Part shown: positions 43,810 to 52,145 of the stretch, one piece after another
Layout: each line of letters opens with the position of its first letter
Position numbering within the stretch: the first letter of the stretch is position 1
Source of the DNA: Candidatus Woesearchaeota archaeon
Lineage (GTDB): Archaea; Nanobdellota; Nanobdellia; Woesearchaeales; GW2011-AR15
Assembly (NCBI GenBank): GCA_016935095.1
Contig: JAFGRO010000012.1
Location: forward strand, 1-53,566
Reading direction: 5' to 3'
Length of the DNA stretch: 53,566 bases
Notes under the pieces: generated by a model
What the model was told of the DNA's origin: nothing
Seen by the model: the letters and a program-made list of their open reading frames with translations, nothing else
The model's database searches: none
Translations under genes and position numbers: made by a program

Positions 43810-45075
43810 ATGAAATTATTTGATATTATAATTGCGGGGGCCGGTCCTGCCGGATTGTTATTGGGAAAAGAGCTTTCAGAAAAATTTTCAGTGCTTATCT
43901 TAGAAAAAAACAAGATAGGGACAACAAATAAAAACTGGTTAACATATAAAGACAGGTGGACAAAAGAGAAATTTTCAAACTCGTTTATTGAAAACGAATT
44001 CAGTAAATGGCATGTTCAATTGAGTTATAATAAAAAAATAAATGAGATGATCATTGAGGACAATTTTATCTGTTTTAATGAACATAAATTCTTAAAATAT
44101 TTATCAGAGCGGGTTTTGAAAAATAAAGCGGTAATATTAGAGAATACCCCTTTTCGAAAATTTAGAAGAAAAAATAACCAGCTAATAATCAATGATAAAT
44201 TCCGGGCCCCTCTTTTAATAGACTGTTCCGGTATCAACTCAATTATTTTAAAGAAATACAATCTTATTGAATTACCAATATACATAAATTGCTATGCTTA
44301 TATCGGAGAGTTTGACAAGGTAGATAATTTTAATTATCAGCACTTTTTTAAACATGATAAAAAAAATTATTCTGTATTTGGCTTTACAAAAATTGCGCCA
44401 AAATTAGCTCAATTAATGCTGTTTCAATATTCAAATAAGAAGATTAATTTGAAAACCTACAGGAAATTAATGTCTTTTGCTCAGAAGACATTCAGGATTC
44501 CAAAACACAAGATAATAGAGATGAAAGTTGCAACATATCCGACAGGTGTATTGAAAGAAACATGTCTGGATAATATTTTCCTTTTTGGGGATGCAGGTTT
44601 TTATTCTCCAAGCCTTAACGGAATGGGTTTTAATGAGATTTTAAGGCAATATCACAAAATCTCAAAACATATATCCGATTGTGTAAAAACAAATAAAGTT
44701 TCAGGAGAAAACCTGACTCTTCCAAAGGATATCGCAGATGATGTTAATAACCTGATATTGAGATTTTTCGGGATGATAATTAATGACGTCCCCATAGAGT
44801 TGTCTGACCAGATTTTTAATGTTCTTAAAAAATTATCAAAAAAAGATATCCAGAGAATAATGAGGAATGATATCAATGACAGGGAAGTGCTGAAGATTAT
44901 AAAGCAGATAATTGAAGAGACAGATATCAGCAGGCTTATTAAATATATTAAAAAACACCATCTCAAATACATTATCAGGACTTTATTGGAATTAAGTGAA
45001 GATATCTTTACAGAAGAGATTCATAATCTTGTGTTTAAACATCATAAAATCAGGATTCACGATATGTACACTTAA
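43810..45075 (+). CDS. FAD-dependent oxidoreductase, geranylgeranyl reductase/lycopene cyclase-like
   Basis: 421 residues. Dinucleotide-binding DIIIAGAGPAGLLLGKELSE, a second FAD contact LFGDAGFYSPSLNGMGFNEI, and a helical C-terminus. Such flavoproteins saturate isoprenoid chains of archaeal lipids or cyclise carotenoids. Sequence around PIYINCYAYIGEFDKVDNFN does not decide between them. The gene ends tail-to-tail with a B12-type radical SAM gene, overlapping by 4 nt. Lipid modification is a reasonable but unproven role. Confidence 0.75.
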   Translation: MKLFDIIIAGAGPAGLLLGKELSEKFSVLILEKNKIGTTNKNWLTYKDRWTKEKFSNSFIENEFSKWHVQLSYNKKINEMIIEDNFICFNEHKFLKYLSERVLKNKAVILENTPFRKFRRKNNQLIINDKFRAPLLIDCSGINSIILKKYNLIELPIYINCYAYIGEFDKVDNFNYQHFFKHDKKNYSVFGFTKIAPKLAQLMLFQYSNKKINLKTYRKLMSFAQKTFRIPKHKIIEMKVATYPTGVLKETCLDNIFLFGDAGFYSPSLNGMGFNEILRQYHKISKHISDCVKTNKVSGENLTLPKDIADDVNNLILRFFGMIINDVPIELSDQIFNVLKKLSKKDIQRIMRNDINDREVLKIIKQIIEETDISRLIKYIKKHHLKYIIRTLLELSEDIFTEEIHNLVFKHHKIRIHDMYT

Positions 45076-46742
45076 TGAAGACTGGTATTATTATATACTT
45101 TCCTCTTCATTTTTTGCGGAATCACAAAGTCTTCCTTGTAGAACCTTTTTTTATACCTCAAAATAATTGCATGCAATATGCCTGCACAGACAATATCCAT
45201 TATACTTATTTTTCTGATATGATTTTCTATTTCTTTAATAAATGATTTGATTTTTTCCTGCACATCTTTGGTAATTTCAATATCATCATACTTTCCGGTT
45301 GCATAGATTAAAGGCAATGCGAAACTTAAATGCTTTTTCCATATTTCTGCCTTTTTTTTCAGTATAGGATTTGCGGAATCTTTATATTTCAGATATCCTT
45401 TAAGCTCAATCTGAAGCTTTCTTATTATAGAAGGGCCTTTTATAAGGAATTCCTGTCTTGCACAATCTTCTAAAAACTTTTTTGCTTCTTCTTTTGTATA
45501 TTCTTTTTTTTTATATACCAGTTCCATGCCATCATAATATTTCCAGTCATTTTCATCAAAACCCGTCTCTTTATAATTATAGATCAACTTACCTGCTTTA
45601 TCGAGTTTATCAAAAAAAGGAGTGCCAGGATAGGGAGTAATAGTAGAGAACTGTGAGGACATAACATTTAATTTCAAATGCTTTTCAATATCTTCTTTTA
45701 TATTCTTTTTATTATGCTGGGGCACATTCAACATAAATGCACCCACTGTGCTGATTCCATGGTCTGCTAATTCATCAATCAATCTTTTAATGTCAACTTC
45801 TTTTTTTGTTTTTGGGTTGATTTTTTTGGCTTTATTAAACACTTTATCTTTTCCGTCCTCTGGAAAATTTGTTTCTATTCCCACGAACACAGTGTCAATA
45901 CCAAGTTCAACTAATTCATCATACGCGTATTGTGATATCGAGAATGCACTTGAGAAGCAGAACATAAAAAAGACATCTTTGTTTTTTCGTATTTGCTCTA
46001 AAGTTTCTTTATTGCGGGAGGTGATCCTTAAAAAGTCATCCTGGTTAACTATGAACAGTGGAGGAAATTTCTGCGAGGCTGATATCTTTTTAATATCTTC
46101 ATAAACCTGTTTGCCATCTTCCAACAGGGGATTATATCGTTTTTTCCAGAAATGGGATGTTGCACAGAATTCGCATCCAAAAGGGCATCCTAGGCCTGTT
46201 GTAAAATAAAAGGCATTAAGAAAAAAAGTGACTGGCAACAATCCAAACATCTTTACAGAATCAAGACAATTAATAATCGGATTGGCATATCTCTTTTTCA
46301 CACTCAAGTTGAATGTTTTTTTAAAAAAATCAACACCCTCTCCTCTACAGATATAATCAACATCCAGCTTTTCAACTCCGGGTGTATTTACACCGTAGCC
46401 CCCAATTAAAATTTTTTGTGAAGGGAATTCTTTTTTAATTTCCTGGACCATGATTTTTACTCTTGGATAATACGGCGTGATAAAAGATATTGCCACAATA
46501 TCAAATCCATTTTTTATTTCTTTTAATAACTCTTCAATAGTCGGATGATCCAGTACAACTGAATATGCATTTATATTATTTGCAATGAAATGAGTTGCGG
46601 GCTCATTCATCAATCCTCTGGGAACCCATATGCTTTGGCCTCTTCCTAAATTGGAGTACATTGCTTCATAATTTGTTTCTTTTGTCGAAAATTCATTCTC
46701 AACTCCAAAAGGCCTGATAGCAGAGGTAAATAATATCTTCAC
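45072..46742 (-). CDS. B12-binding-type radical SAM protein
   Basis: 556 residues from a GTG start (46740-46742). The N-terminal Rossmann-like cobalamin-binding-type domain (about 1-150: FDIVAISFITPYYPRVKIMV; ILIGGYGVNTPGVEKLDVDY) lacks an obvious DxHxxG. The radical SAM domain has TGLGCPFGCEFCATSHFWKK (CX3CX2C), FIVNQDDFLRI, VFVGIETNF and GAFMLNVPQHN. A helical C-terminal region follows. Related enzymes methylate or join unactivated carbons, including hopanoid and archaeal tetraether lipid modification. The substrate is not known. It faces the flavoprotein gene and is divergent from the ilv operon. Confidence 0.85.
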   Translation of the reverse strand: MKILFTSAIRPFGVENEFSTKETNYEAMYSNLGRGQSIWVPRGLMNEPATHFIANNINAYSVVLDHPTIEELLKEIKNGFDIVAISFITPYYPRVKIMVQEIKKEFPSQKILIGGYGVNTPGVEKLDVDYICRGEGVDFFKKTFNLSVKKRYANPIINCLDSVKMFGLLPVTFFLNAFYFTTGLGCPFGCEFCATSHFWKKRYNPLLEDGKQVYEDIKKISASQKFPPLFIVNQDDFLRITSRNKETLEQIRKNKDVFFMFCFSSAFSISQYAYDELVELGIDTVFVGIETNFPEDGKDKVFNKAKKINPKTKKEVDIKRLIDELADHGISTVGAFMLNVPQHNKKNIKEDIEKHLKLNVMSSQFSTITPYPGTPFFDKLDKAGKLIYNYKETGFDENDWKYYDGMELVYKKKEYTKEEAKKFLEDCARQEFLIKGPSIIRKLQIELKGYLKYKDSANPILKKKAEIWKKHLSFALPLIYATGKYDDIEITKDVQEKIKSFIKEIENHIRKISIMDIVCAGILHAIILRYKKRFYKEDFVIPQKMKRKVYNNTSLH

Positions 46743-46942
46743 TTTTCAATCACATTAATCCATTCAGCAATTAAATCATGTTTAGTATTCATACATCAGA
46801 TAAGCTTTTATAATTTTCTAAAATAGAAATATGCAATGGAAGCGATTGAAGATGTGAAGAAGGTGATAGACAGATAAATTATTTTTCGTCTTTCTAATAA
46901 ATTTCTTCACAAACAAAATAGGAACAGAATGTTTTTTCCGGC

Positions 46943-46965
46943 TTTTGAATTCAATGAATTCAAAA
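46943..46965 (+). promoter_or_regulatory. Perfect palindrome abutting the ilv promoter
   Basis: Arms TTTTGAATTC and GAATTCAAAA (46943-46952 and 46956-46965) are separated by AAT. The palindrome ends one base before the boxA and so covers the BRE region, where a bound protein would block or help TFB. It is a likely operator for the ilv operon; the regulator is unknown. Confidence 0.65.
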
Positions 46966-46966
46966 A

Positions 46967-46975
46967 CTTTAAATA
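46967..46975 (+). promoter_or_regulatory. ilv operon boxA
   Basis: CTTTAAATA at 46967-46975 predicts transcription start near 46998-47002, about 15 nt before the leader ORF and 145 nt before ilvB. Confidence 0.6.
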
Positions 46976-47014
46976 AAACATCTGCTTTTCTTTAAAAAAT
47001 CAGCTTTAATTAAA

Positions 47015-47071
47015 ATGAAAAACACAACATACAATGTAAATTCTGTATCTGTGGTTGTGGTAGTGGTATAA
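47015..47071 (+). CDS. ilv leader peptide ending in six Val codons
   Basis: The ORF encodes MKNTTYNVNSVSVVVVVV then TAA. Eight of 18 residues are Val and the last six codons before the stop are all Val (GTG, GTT, GTG, GTA, GTG, GTA). It lies between the ilv promoter and ilvB, and valine is a product of this operon. Leader peptides rich in regulatory amino acids control ilvBN and ilvGMEDA in enteric bacteria through ribosome stalling. Too short for a standard gene call. Codon content and position make chance unlikely; expression is unproven. There is no Shine-Dalgarno, so initiation would be near-leaderless. Confidence 0.75.
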   Translation: MKNTTYNVNSVSVVVVVV

Positions 47072-47084
47072 TTTTCATCAAAAA

Positions 47085-47121
47085 TTAAGGTCTTTTTCTT
47101 TGAATTGAATAATGACCTTAA
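47085..47121 (+). promoter_or_regulatory. Stem-loop with U-tract after the ilv leader (attenuator candidate)
   Basis: TTAAGGTC (47085-47092) pairs perfectly with GACCTTAA (47114-47121). The loop starts with TTTTTCTTT, the kind of U-tract at which archaeal RNA polymerase terminates. An alternative pair, TCTTTG (47097-47102) with CAAAGA (47123-47128), would compete with the stem. A ribosome at the leader stop codon would reach the 5' side of the stem, while one stalled early in the Val run would leave more of it free. Confidence 0.6.
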
Positions 47122-47145
47122 ACAAAGAGCTATAAACTTTTAAAA

Positions 47146-48873
47146 ATGGCAAATAACAATAACGGAAAAAAAACATCTGAAATAATAATAGATACATTAA
47201 TCAAGCAGCGAGTAAAGCATATTTTCGGTTATCCAGGTGCTGCAGTCATTCCCTTGTTTGATGAATTATTAAAAAGAAAAAACGAAATATATCATGTTCT
47301 TGTAAGGCATGAGCAATGCGCTGTGCATGCTGCAGACGGATATGCAAGGTCTTCTGGAAAAACAGGTGTATGCATCGCGACTTCAGGTCCAGGCGCAACT
47401 AACCTTATAACAGGCATTACAAATGCATACATGGATTCTATTCCCTTGATAGTTATTACAGGGCAGGTCTCAACAAAAAAGATTGCAAGCGACGCTTTTC
47501 AGGAAGCAGATATGATGGGAATAACTTTGCCGATAACAAAACACAATTTCCAGATAAGGTCTGCTGATAAGGCAGAAGAGATATTATTAAAGGCATTCAG
47601 GATTGCAACAGAGGGCAGGCCCGGGCCTGTCTACATAGAGCTTCCGATAGATGTTCAATATGAAACTAAACTTAACAATGAAAAATCCCTTTCAAATATT
47701 CAGGGATTTAACCCTGTTATGAAAGGAAATTCAAAGCAGATAAAAACAGCTGCTGAGCTTATATCAAAATCAAAAAAACCTTTGTTTTTTATAGGAGGCG
47801 GCGTGATTCTCTCAGATGCATGCAATGAGCTTCATAAACTAATAAGCTTATCAAAAATTCCTGTTGTTACAACACTCATGGGGAAAGCATCATTTCCTGA
47901 AACCAATGAATTATGCTTGGGTTTAATAGGAATGCAGGGCCGGAAATGTGCAAACTATGCTGTTCAGAATTCTGATCTGTTGATTATAGCAGGCAGCAGA
48001 TTAAGTGATAGAGCTACTGGAAAATTTAATGAATTTGCAAAAAAAGCAAAAATTATTCACATAGATATTGACCCTGCTGAAATCGGGAAAAATATTCCTG
48101 CAGAGGTTCCAATTGTTGGTGATGTTAAATCTGTTTTATCTGATCTTTTTTATGCATTATCCCGTATTTCCAATAAAATGCCTTATAAAAACTGGACAGG
48201 TAAATTAATCCGGATGAATAAAAAATGCAGTTGCAGCCTTGATATTAATTCAAAACTTATTTCCCATAAAAAAGTCTTATATGAACTGCAGAATATATTG
48301 AATGATAAAGATATTATTGTTACGGGTGTAGGCCAGCACCAGATGTTTGCAGCCCATTTTTTAAAAAGAAACCTTCCAAGAACATTTATCACTTCAGGGG
48401 GCTTGGGAACAATGGGGTTTGGGTTGCCTGCGGCCATAGGAGCAAAAATTGCCAATCCTGAAAAAAGAGTCTTTTTATTAGATGGGGACGGGAGCTTCCA
48501 GATGACTTTGCAGGAATTAGCAACAATCATGCAGGAAAACATAAAGATAATCCCTATAATATTTAACAACAGTTATCTGGGAATGGTAGCCCAATGGCTC
48601 CGCCTTTTTAATGACAATAAATTATCAAATGTATCTCTGCAGAATCCTGATTTTGTTAAATTGGCAGAGGCATACTCTTTAAATGGGATAAAAGTAACAA
48701 GATCCGATGAAATAAAAAATGCAATTGATCAATCAATAAATGAAAAGAACACAACTGTTGTTGAAATAAAAGTTAATCCTGATGAAGACATACTTCCAAT
48801 GCTGAAAAGCAACACTTCACTGGATAAATTATTCGGGCCTTGTGTTCCTGATAATTATTTTAAAGAGGAATAA
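47146..48873 (+). CDS. ilvB: Acetolactate synthase, catalytic subunit
   Basis: 575 residues. Thiamine diphosphate enzyme making acetolactate from pyruvate (or acetohydroxybutyrate), the first common step to valine and isoleucine. Visible: IFGYPGAAVIPLFDELLKRK, VRHEQCAVHAADGYARSSGK with the catalytic Glu, TSGPGATNLITGITNAYMDS, FQEADMMGITLPITKHNF, and the ThDP motif LLDGDGSFQMTLQELATIMQ to FNNSYLGMVAQW. Length matches bacterial-type IlvB. It is first in the operon ilvBNCD behind the Val-rich leader. It starts without a clear Shine-Dalgarno. Confidence 0.95.
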   Translation: MANNNNGKKTSEIIIDTLIKQRVKHIFGYPGAAVIPLFDELLKRKNEIYHVLVRHEQCAVHAADGYARSSGKTGVCIATSGPGATNLITGITNAYMDSIPLIVITGQVSTKKIASDAFQEADMMGITLPITKHNFQIRSADKAEEILLKAFRIATEGRPGPVYIELPIDVQYETKLNNEKSLSNIQGFNPVMKGNSKQIKTAAELISKSKKPLFFIGGGVILSDACNELHKLISLSKIPVVTTLMGKASFPETNELCLGLIGMQGRKCANYAVQNSDLLIIAGSRLSDRATGKFNEFAKKAKIIHIDIDPAEIGKNIPAEVPIVGDVKSVLSDLFYALSRISNKMPYKNWTGKLIRMNKKCSCSLDINSKLISHKKVLYELQNILNDKDIIVTGVGQHQMFAAHFLKRNLPRTFITSGGLGTMGFGLPAAIGAKIANPEKRVFLLDGDGSFQMTLQELATIMQENIKIIPIIFNNSYLGMVAQWLRLFNDNKLSNVSLQNPDFVKLAEAYSLNGIKVTRSDEIKNAIDQSINEKNTTVVEIKVNPDEDILPMLKSNTSLDKLFGPCVPDNYFKEE

Positions 48874-48876
48874 AAA

Positions 48877-49353
48877 ATGCAAAACCATGTAATAAGCATA
48901 CTTGTAAATAATGAGCCCGGCGTTTTAGCTAAAATCTCAGGCATGTTTTACAGGAGAAATTTTAATATTGATTCAATCTCTGTAGGCAGTTCTGAAAAAT
49001 ACGGCATGTCCCGTATCGTAATATCATTTACAGGAGACTCAAATGAATTTGAGCAATTAGTAAAACAATTGCATAAATTAATTGAAGTTGTTAAAATAAA
49101 AAAGCTTGAAAATGATTCTTTAGTCAGGGAGCTTTGCCTCATTAAGGTTTATTACAATGATTCAAAGGCAAGAGAGGATCTGATCTCATATTCAGAAGTT
49201 TATAAAAACAAGATTATTGATATAAGCCAGGATACAATTACATTGCAAATAATTGGAGACCCTGATAAAGTAAATAATTTCATAAAATTAATAAGCAAAT
49301 ACAAGATTAAGGAAATTTGCAGGACAGGAACTACCGGGATGAACCGCGGATAA
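48877..49353 (+). CDS. ilvN: Acetolactate synthase, regulatory subunit
   Basis: 158 residues, the usual length of the small subunit. N-terminal ACT domain: ISILVNNEPGVLAKISGMFY, RRNFNIDSISVGSSEKYGMS. A second ACT-like half follows (LCLIKVYYNDSKAREDLISY). It activates IlvB and confers valine feedback inhibition. The ATG is 3 nt after the ilvB stop, with GAGGAA overlapping the ilvB end, so the two are coupled. Confidence 0.92.
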   Translation: MQNHVISILVNNEPGVLAKISGMFYRRNFNIDSISVGSSEKYGMSRIVISFTGDSNEFEQLVKQLHKLIEVVKIKKLENDSLVRELCLIKVYYNDSKAREDLISYSEVYKNKIIDISQDTITLQIIGDPDKVNNFIKLISKYKIKEICRTGTTGMNRG

Positions 49354-49355
49354 AA

Positions 49356-49406
49356 GGAGTACAGAGAATTTTTCAAATTCTGGTACCTCCTCATAAAATT
49401 CGGAGG
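49356..49406 (+). promoter_or_regulatory. Two mutually exclusive hairpins controlling the ilvC ribosome-binding site
   Basis: Hairpin 1 (49356-49390) pairs GGAG, TAC and AGAATTT with AAATTCT, GTA and CTCC, about 14 bp around a 3-nt loop. Hairpin 2 pairs CCTCC (49386-49390) with GGAGG (49402-49406), the ilvC Shine-Dalgarno. Both need the same CCTCC, so only one can form: hairpin 1 frees the ilvC start and hairpin 2 hides it. Ribosomes finishing ilvN would disturb hairpin 1. Confidence 0.6.
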
Positions 49407-49412
49407 AAAAAA

Positions 49413-50465
49413 ATGCCAAAACAAATCAAAGACAAAAACGGGAAAATAATTGCAGAATTAATCCAGGAAGATGATATCAAATCTGATTTAAAAGGAAAGA
49501 CTATTGCAGTGATTGGATATGCTTCTCAGGGAAGAGGCCAAAGTCTATGCTATAAAGATTCAGGTCTCAATGTAATTCTCGGAATAAGAAAAACAGGAAG
49601 CTCCTGGCATAAAGCAATAGGAGATGGCTGGAAAGAGAATGAAACTTTATTTGAGATTCCCGAATCAGTAAAAAAAGCAGATATAATTTTCATGCTGATA
49701 GCTGATACTGCACAAGCACAGGTATATAAAGAAAAAATTGAGCCTTATTTAACAGAAGGAAAGACACTTGTTTTTTCTCATGGCTTTAATATTCATTATA
49801 AAACAATTATCCCACCAAAAAATATTGATGTTTCAATGATCGCTCCCAAGGGGCCAGGTTTTACAGTAAGGGCACAGTATGAGCTTGGCTTTGGTGTTCC
49901 GGCTCTTGTTGCGGTTCACCAGGATTATACCGGAAATGCCTGGGATAATATTCTTGCGATTGCAAAGGCACTGGGCGCTGCAAGACCAGGTGTATTTAAA
50001 ACCACTTTTAAAGATGAAGTTGAATCAGATTTATTCGGTGAGCAGGTTGATTTATGCGGCGGCGTAACAGAAATGGTAAAAAAAGCATTTGAAACTCTTG
50101 TTGAGGCAGGATATAATCCATTGTTAGCGTACTGGGAAGTCCATCATGAGCTTTATGGTTTAATAGCTCCGCTTGCATATAAGTATGGTAATGTGGGAAT
50201 GCTCAACAGAGTTTCGCTTACTGCAAGAAAAGGAGCAGTTGCTTCCGGCAAAAAAGTAATGGATGACTCTGTAAAGAGCAATATGAAATCAGTACTTGAG
50301 GAGATTCAGTCAGGAAAATTTGCTAAAGAATGGGTAAATGAATATAAGGATCACGGATTTGAAAAATTGAATTCAGAATTGAATGATTTTGAGAATCATC
50401 TAATAGAGCAGGTCGGCTTGCAGACAAGAAAATTCATGTGGCCGGATAATGAAGAGCATATTTGA
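49413..50465 (+). CDS. ilvC: Ketol-acid reductoisomerase
   Basis: 350 residues from the ATG at 49413, which follows GGAGG (49402-49406). An open frame extends 32 codons upstream, but that part covers the ilvN end and the RNA hairpins and is not KARI-like. The enzyme isomerises and reduces acetolactate to dihydroxyisovalerate with NADPH. Visible: TIAVIGYASQGRGQSLCYKD, SGLNVILGIRKTGSSWHKA, FMLIADTAQAQVYKEKIEPY, MIAPKGPGFTVRAQYELGFG, and metal-ligand region DLFGEQVDLCGGVTEMVKKA. Class I (short form) length. Confidence 0.93.
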   Translation: MPKQIKDKNGKIIAELIQEDDIKSDLKGKTIAVIGYASQGRGQSLCYKDSGLNVILGIRKTGSSWHKAIGDGWKENETLFEIPESVKKADIIFMLIADTAQAQVYKEKIEPYLTEGKTLVFSHGFNIHYKTIIPPKNIDVSMIAPKGPGFTVRAQYELGFGVPALVAVHQDYTGNAWDNILAIAKALGAARPGVFKTTFKDEVESDLFGEQVDLCGGVTEMVKKAFETLVEAGYNPLLAYWEVHHELYGLIAPLAYKYGNVGMLNRVSLTARKGAVASGKKVMDDSVKSNMKSVLEEIQSGKFAKEWVNEYKDHGFEKLNSELNDFENHLIEQVGLQTRKFMWPDNEEHI

Positions 50466-50480
50466 AAATATAAATAAAAA

Positions 50481-52112
50481 ATGCAAAGCACAAGATTAAA
50501 GACAAGTATTGAAGCTCTTCCACACAGGGCCTTGCTAATGTCTGCTGGACTAAAAAAAGATGATTTTTCTAAGGACAAGCCATGGATAGGAGTGGCTAAT
50601 TCTTATAATAATATAATTCCTGGGCATGTGCATCTGAATGAATTAGTTAAAGAAGTCAAGAAAGGAATAAGAGATGCAGGAGGTGTTCCTTTTGAATGGG
50701 GCATACCAGGAATATGCGATGGAATTGCAATGTTTTTTAACATGAGATATAGCCTTCCTTCCCGTGACCACATTGCAGATAATATTGAGCTGATGATGCT
50801 CTCGCATTCTTTAGATGGATGGGTTGGAGTAACAAATTGTGATAAGATTACTCCGGGAATGTTAATGGCAGCGGGAAGAATTGATTTACCCTGTGTTATT
50901 CTAACAGGCGGTCCTATGAAAGCAAATATTATAGATGAAAAAAGATATGATCCTATCTCAAATTTTTCTATAATCGGAGAAGTTAAATCAGGAAAAAAAA
51001 CAAAAGAACAAGCTGAAAGATTTATGCATGAGTGTACAGTCTGCGGTCCGGGATCATGTGCAGGCCTTTTTACAGCTAACTCAATGTCTTGCTTAACAGA
51101 AACATTGGGAATGAGTTTGACAAGATGCGCAACAACACTTGCTATTGATGAAAAAAAGAAAAAACAGGCTTATGAAACAGGAAAAAGAATAGTTGAATTA
51201 GTTAAAAAAGATATTAAGCCTTCTCAGATAATGACAAGGAATGCATTCCTTAATGCAATAATGGTTGATATGGCAATCGGAGGCTCAACAAATACTGTAT
51301 TGCATTTACCTGCAATTGCAAAAGAGCTTGGGATTGATTTAGAGATTGATTTATTTGATGAGATTGCAAGAACCACCCCTAATATCTGCAGTATAAGACC
51401 CTCTGGTCCTTATGCAATGGAAGATTTAGACAAAGCAGGAGGAATTCCTGCAGTTTTGAATAGATTAAATAATAAATTAAATGATTCAATTACTGTTAAT
51501 GGAAAAACAATAAAACAGATTGCAGGAGAAACTAAAATGTTTGATGATGAGATTATAAGACCATTAAATAATCCATATCATAAGGAAGGTGGAATTGCCG
51601 TATTAAAAGGCAATATTGCAGATTCTTCTGTTGTTAAGCAGACTGCTGTAAGTGATGATATGCTTGTCCATACAGGCCCTGCTAAGGTTTTTGTTTCAGA
51701 ATCAGATTTATTAAAAGCAATTGAAAAGAAAAATATTAAAGAAGGAGATGTAATTGTTCTTACTTATATGGGTCCTTGCGGTGCTCCCGGAATGCCGGAA
51801 ATGCTCACTCCGACTGATGCAATCAAGGGAGCAGGCTATAAAAAAATAGCTTTGCTTACTGACGGGAGGTTTTCAGGGGCAACAAGCGGCGCATGCATAG
51901 GTCATATCGAGCCGGAAGCTTATTCTAAGGGAGGAATTGCTGCAATCCAGAATGGAGATAGTATAGAGATTGACATCTCAAACAGAAAACTAAATGTTAA
52001 ACTTTCTGATGAGGAAATCAAAGAAAGACTGAAAAAATTAAAACCTCCTGAGAGAAAACTAATCCCTTTTTTGAAAAGATTCAGAGAGATGAACTTAAAT
52101 AAAATCAGATAA
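50481..52112 (+). CDS. ilvD: Dihydroxyacid dehydratase
   Basis: 543 residues. Iron-sulfur dehydratase making the 2-oxoacid precursors of valine and isoleucine. Visible: WIGVANSYNNIIPGHVHLNE, IPGICDGIAMFFNMRYSLPS, VGVTNCDKITPGMLMAAGRI, ECTVCGPGSCAGLFTANSMS with cluster-ligand Cys, and C-terminal TYMGPCGAPGMPEML and DGRFSGATSGACIGHIEPEA. Length matches the family. It is fourth in the operon, 15 nt after ilvC. The operon has no leuABCD or transaminase, so the window covers only the shared Val/Ile steps. Confidence 0.95.
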   Translation: MQSTRLKTSIEALPHRALLMSAGLKKDDFSKDKPWIGVANSYNNIIPGHVHLNELVKEVKKGIRDAGGVPFEWGIPGICDGIAMFFNMRYSLPSRDHIADNIELMMLSHSLDGWVGVTNCDKITPGMLMAAGRIDLPCVILTGGPMKANIIDEKRYDPISNFSIIGEVKSGKKTKEQAERFMHECTVCGPGSCAGLFTANSMSCLTETLGMSLTRCATTLAIDEKKKKQAYETGKRIVELVKKDIKPSQIMTRNAFLNAIMVDMAIGGSTNTVLHLPAIAKELGIDLEIDLFDEIARTTPNICSIRPSGPYAMEDLDKAGGIPAVLNRLNNKLNDSITVNGKTIKQIAGETKMFDDEIIRPLNNPYHKEGGIAVLKGNIADSSVVKQTAVSDDMLVHTGPAKVFVSESDLLKAIEKKNIKEGDVIVLTYMGPCGAPGMPEMLTPTDAIKGAGYKKIALLTDGRFSGATSGACIGHIEPEAYSKGGIAAIQNGDSIEIDISNRKLNVKLSDEEIKERLKKLKPPERKLIPFLKRFREMNLNKIR

Positions 52113-52145
52113 TTTTTAATATCCATCATATTCTCAAAAGCTTTA

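Noticed and set aside
46836-46877. 13-codon ORF MEAIEDVKKVIDR upstream of the ilv promoter
   Set aside because: No Shine-Dalgarno, no regulatory codon bias and located before the likely ilv transcription start. Nothing else supports it.
49317-49412. Longer N-terminus for IlvC
   Set aside because: The frame is open but covers the ilvN end and the intercistronic hairpins and is unlike ketol-acid reductoisomerase. The ATG at 49413 has a perfect Shine-Dalgarno.
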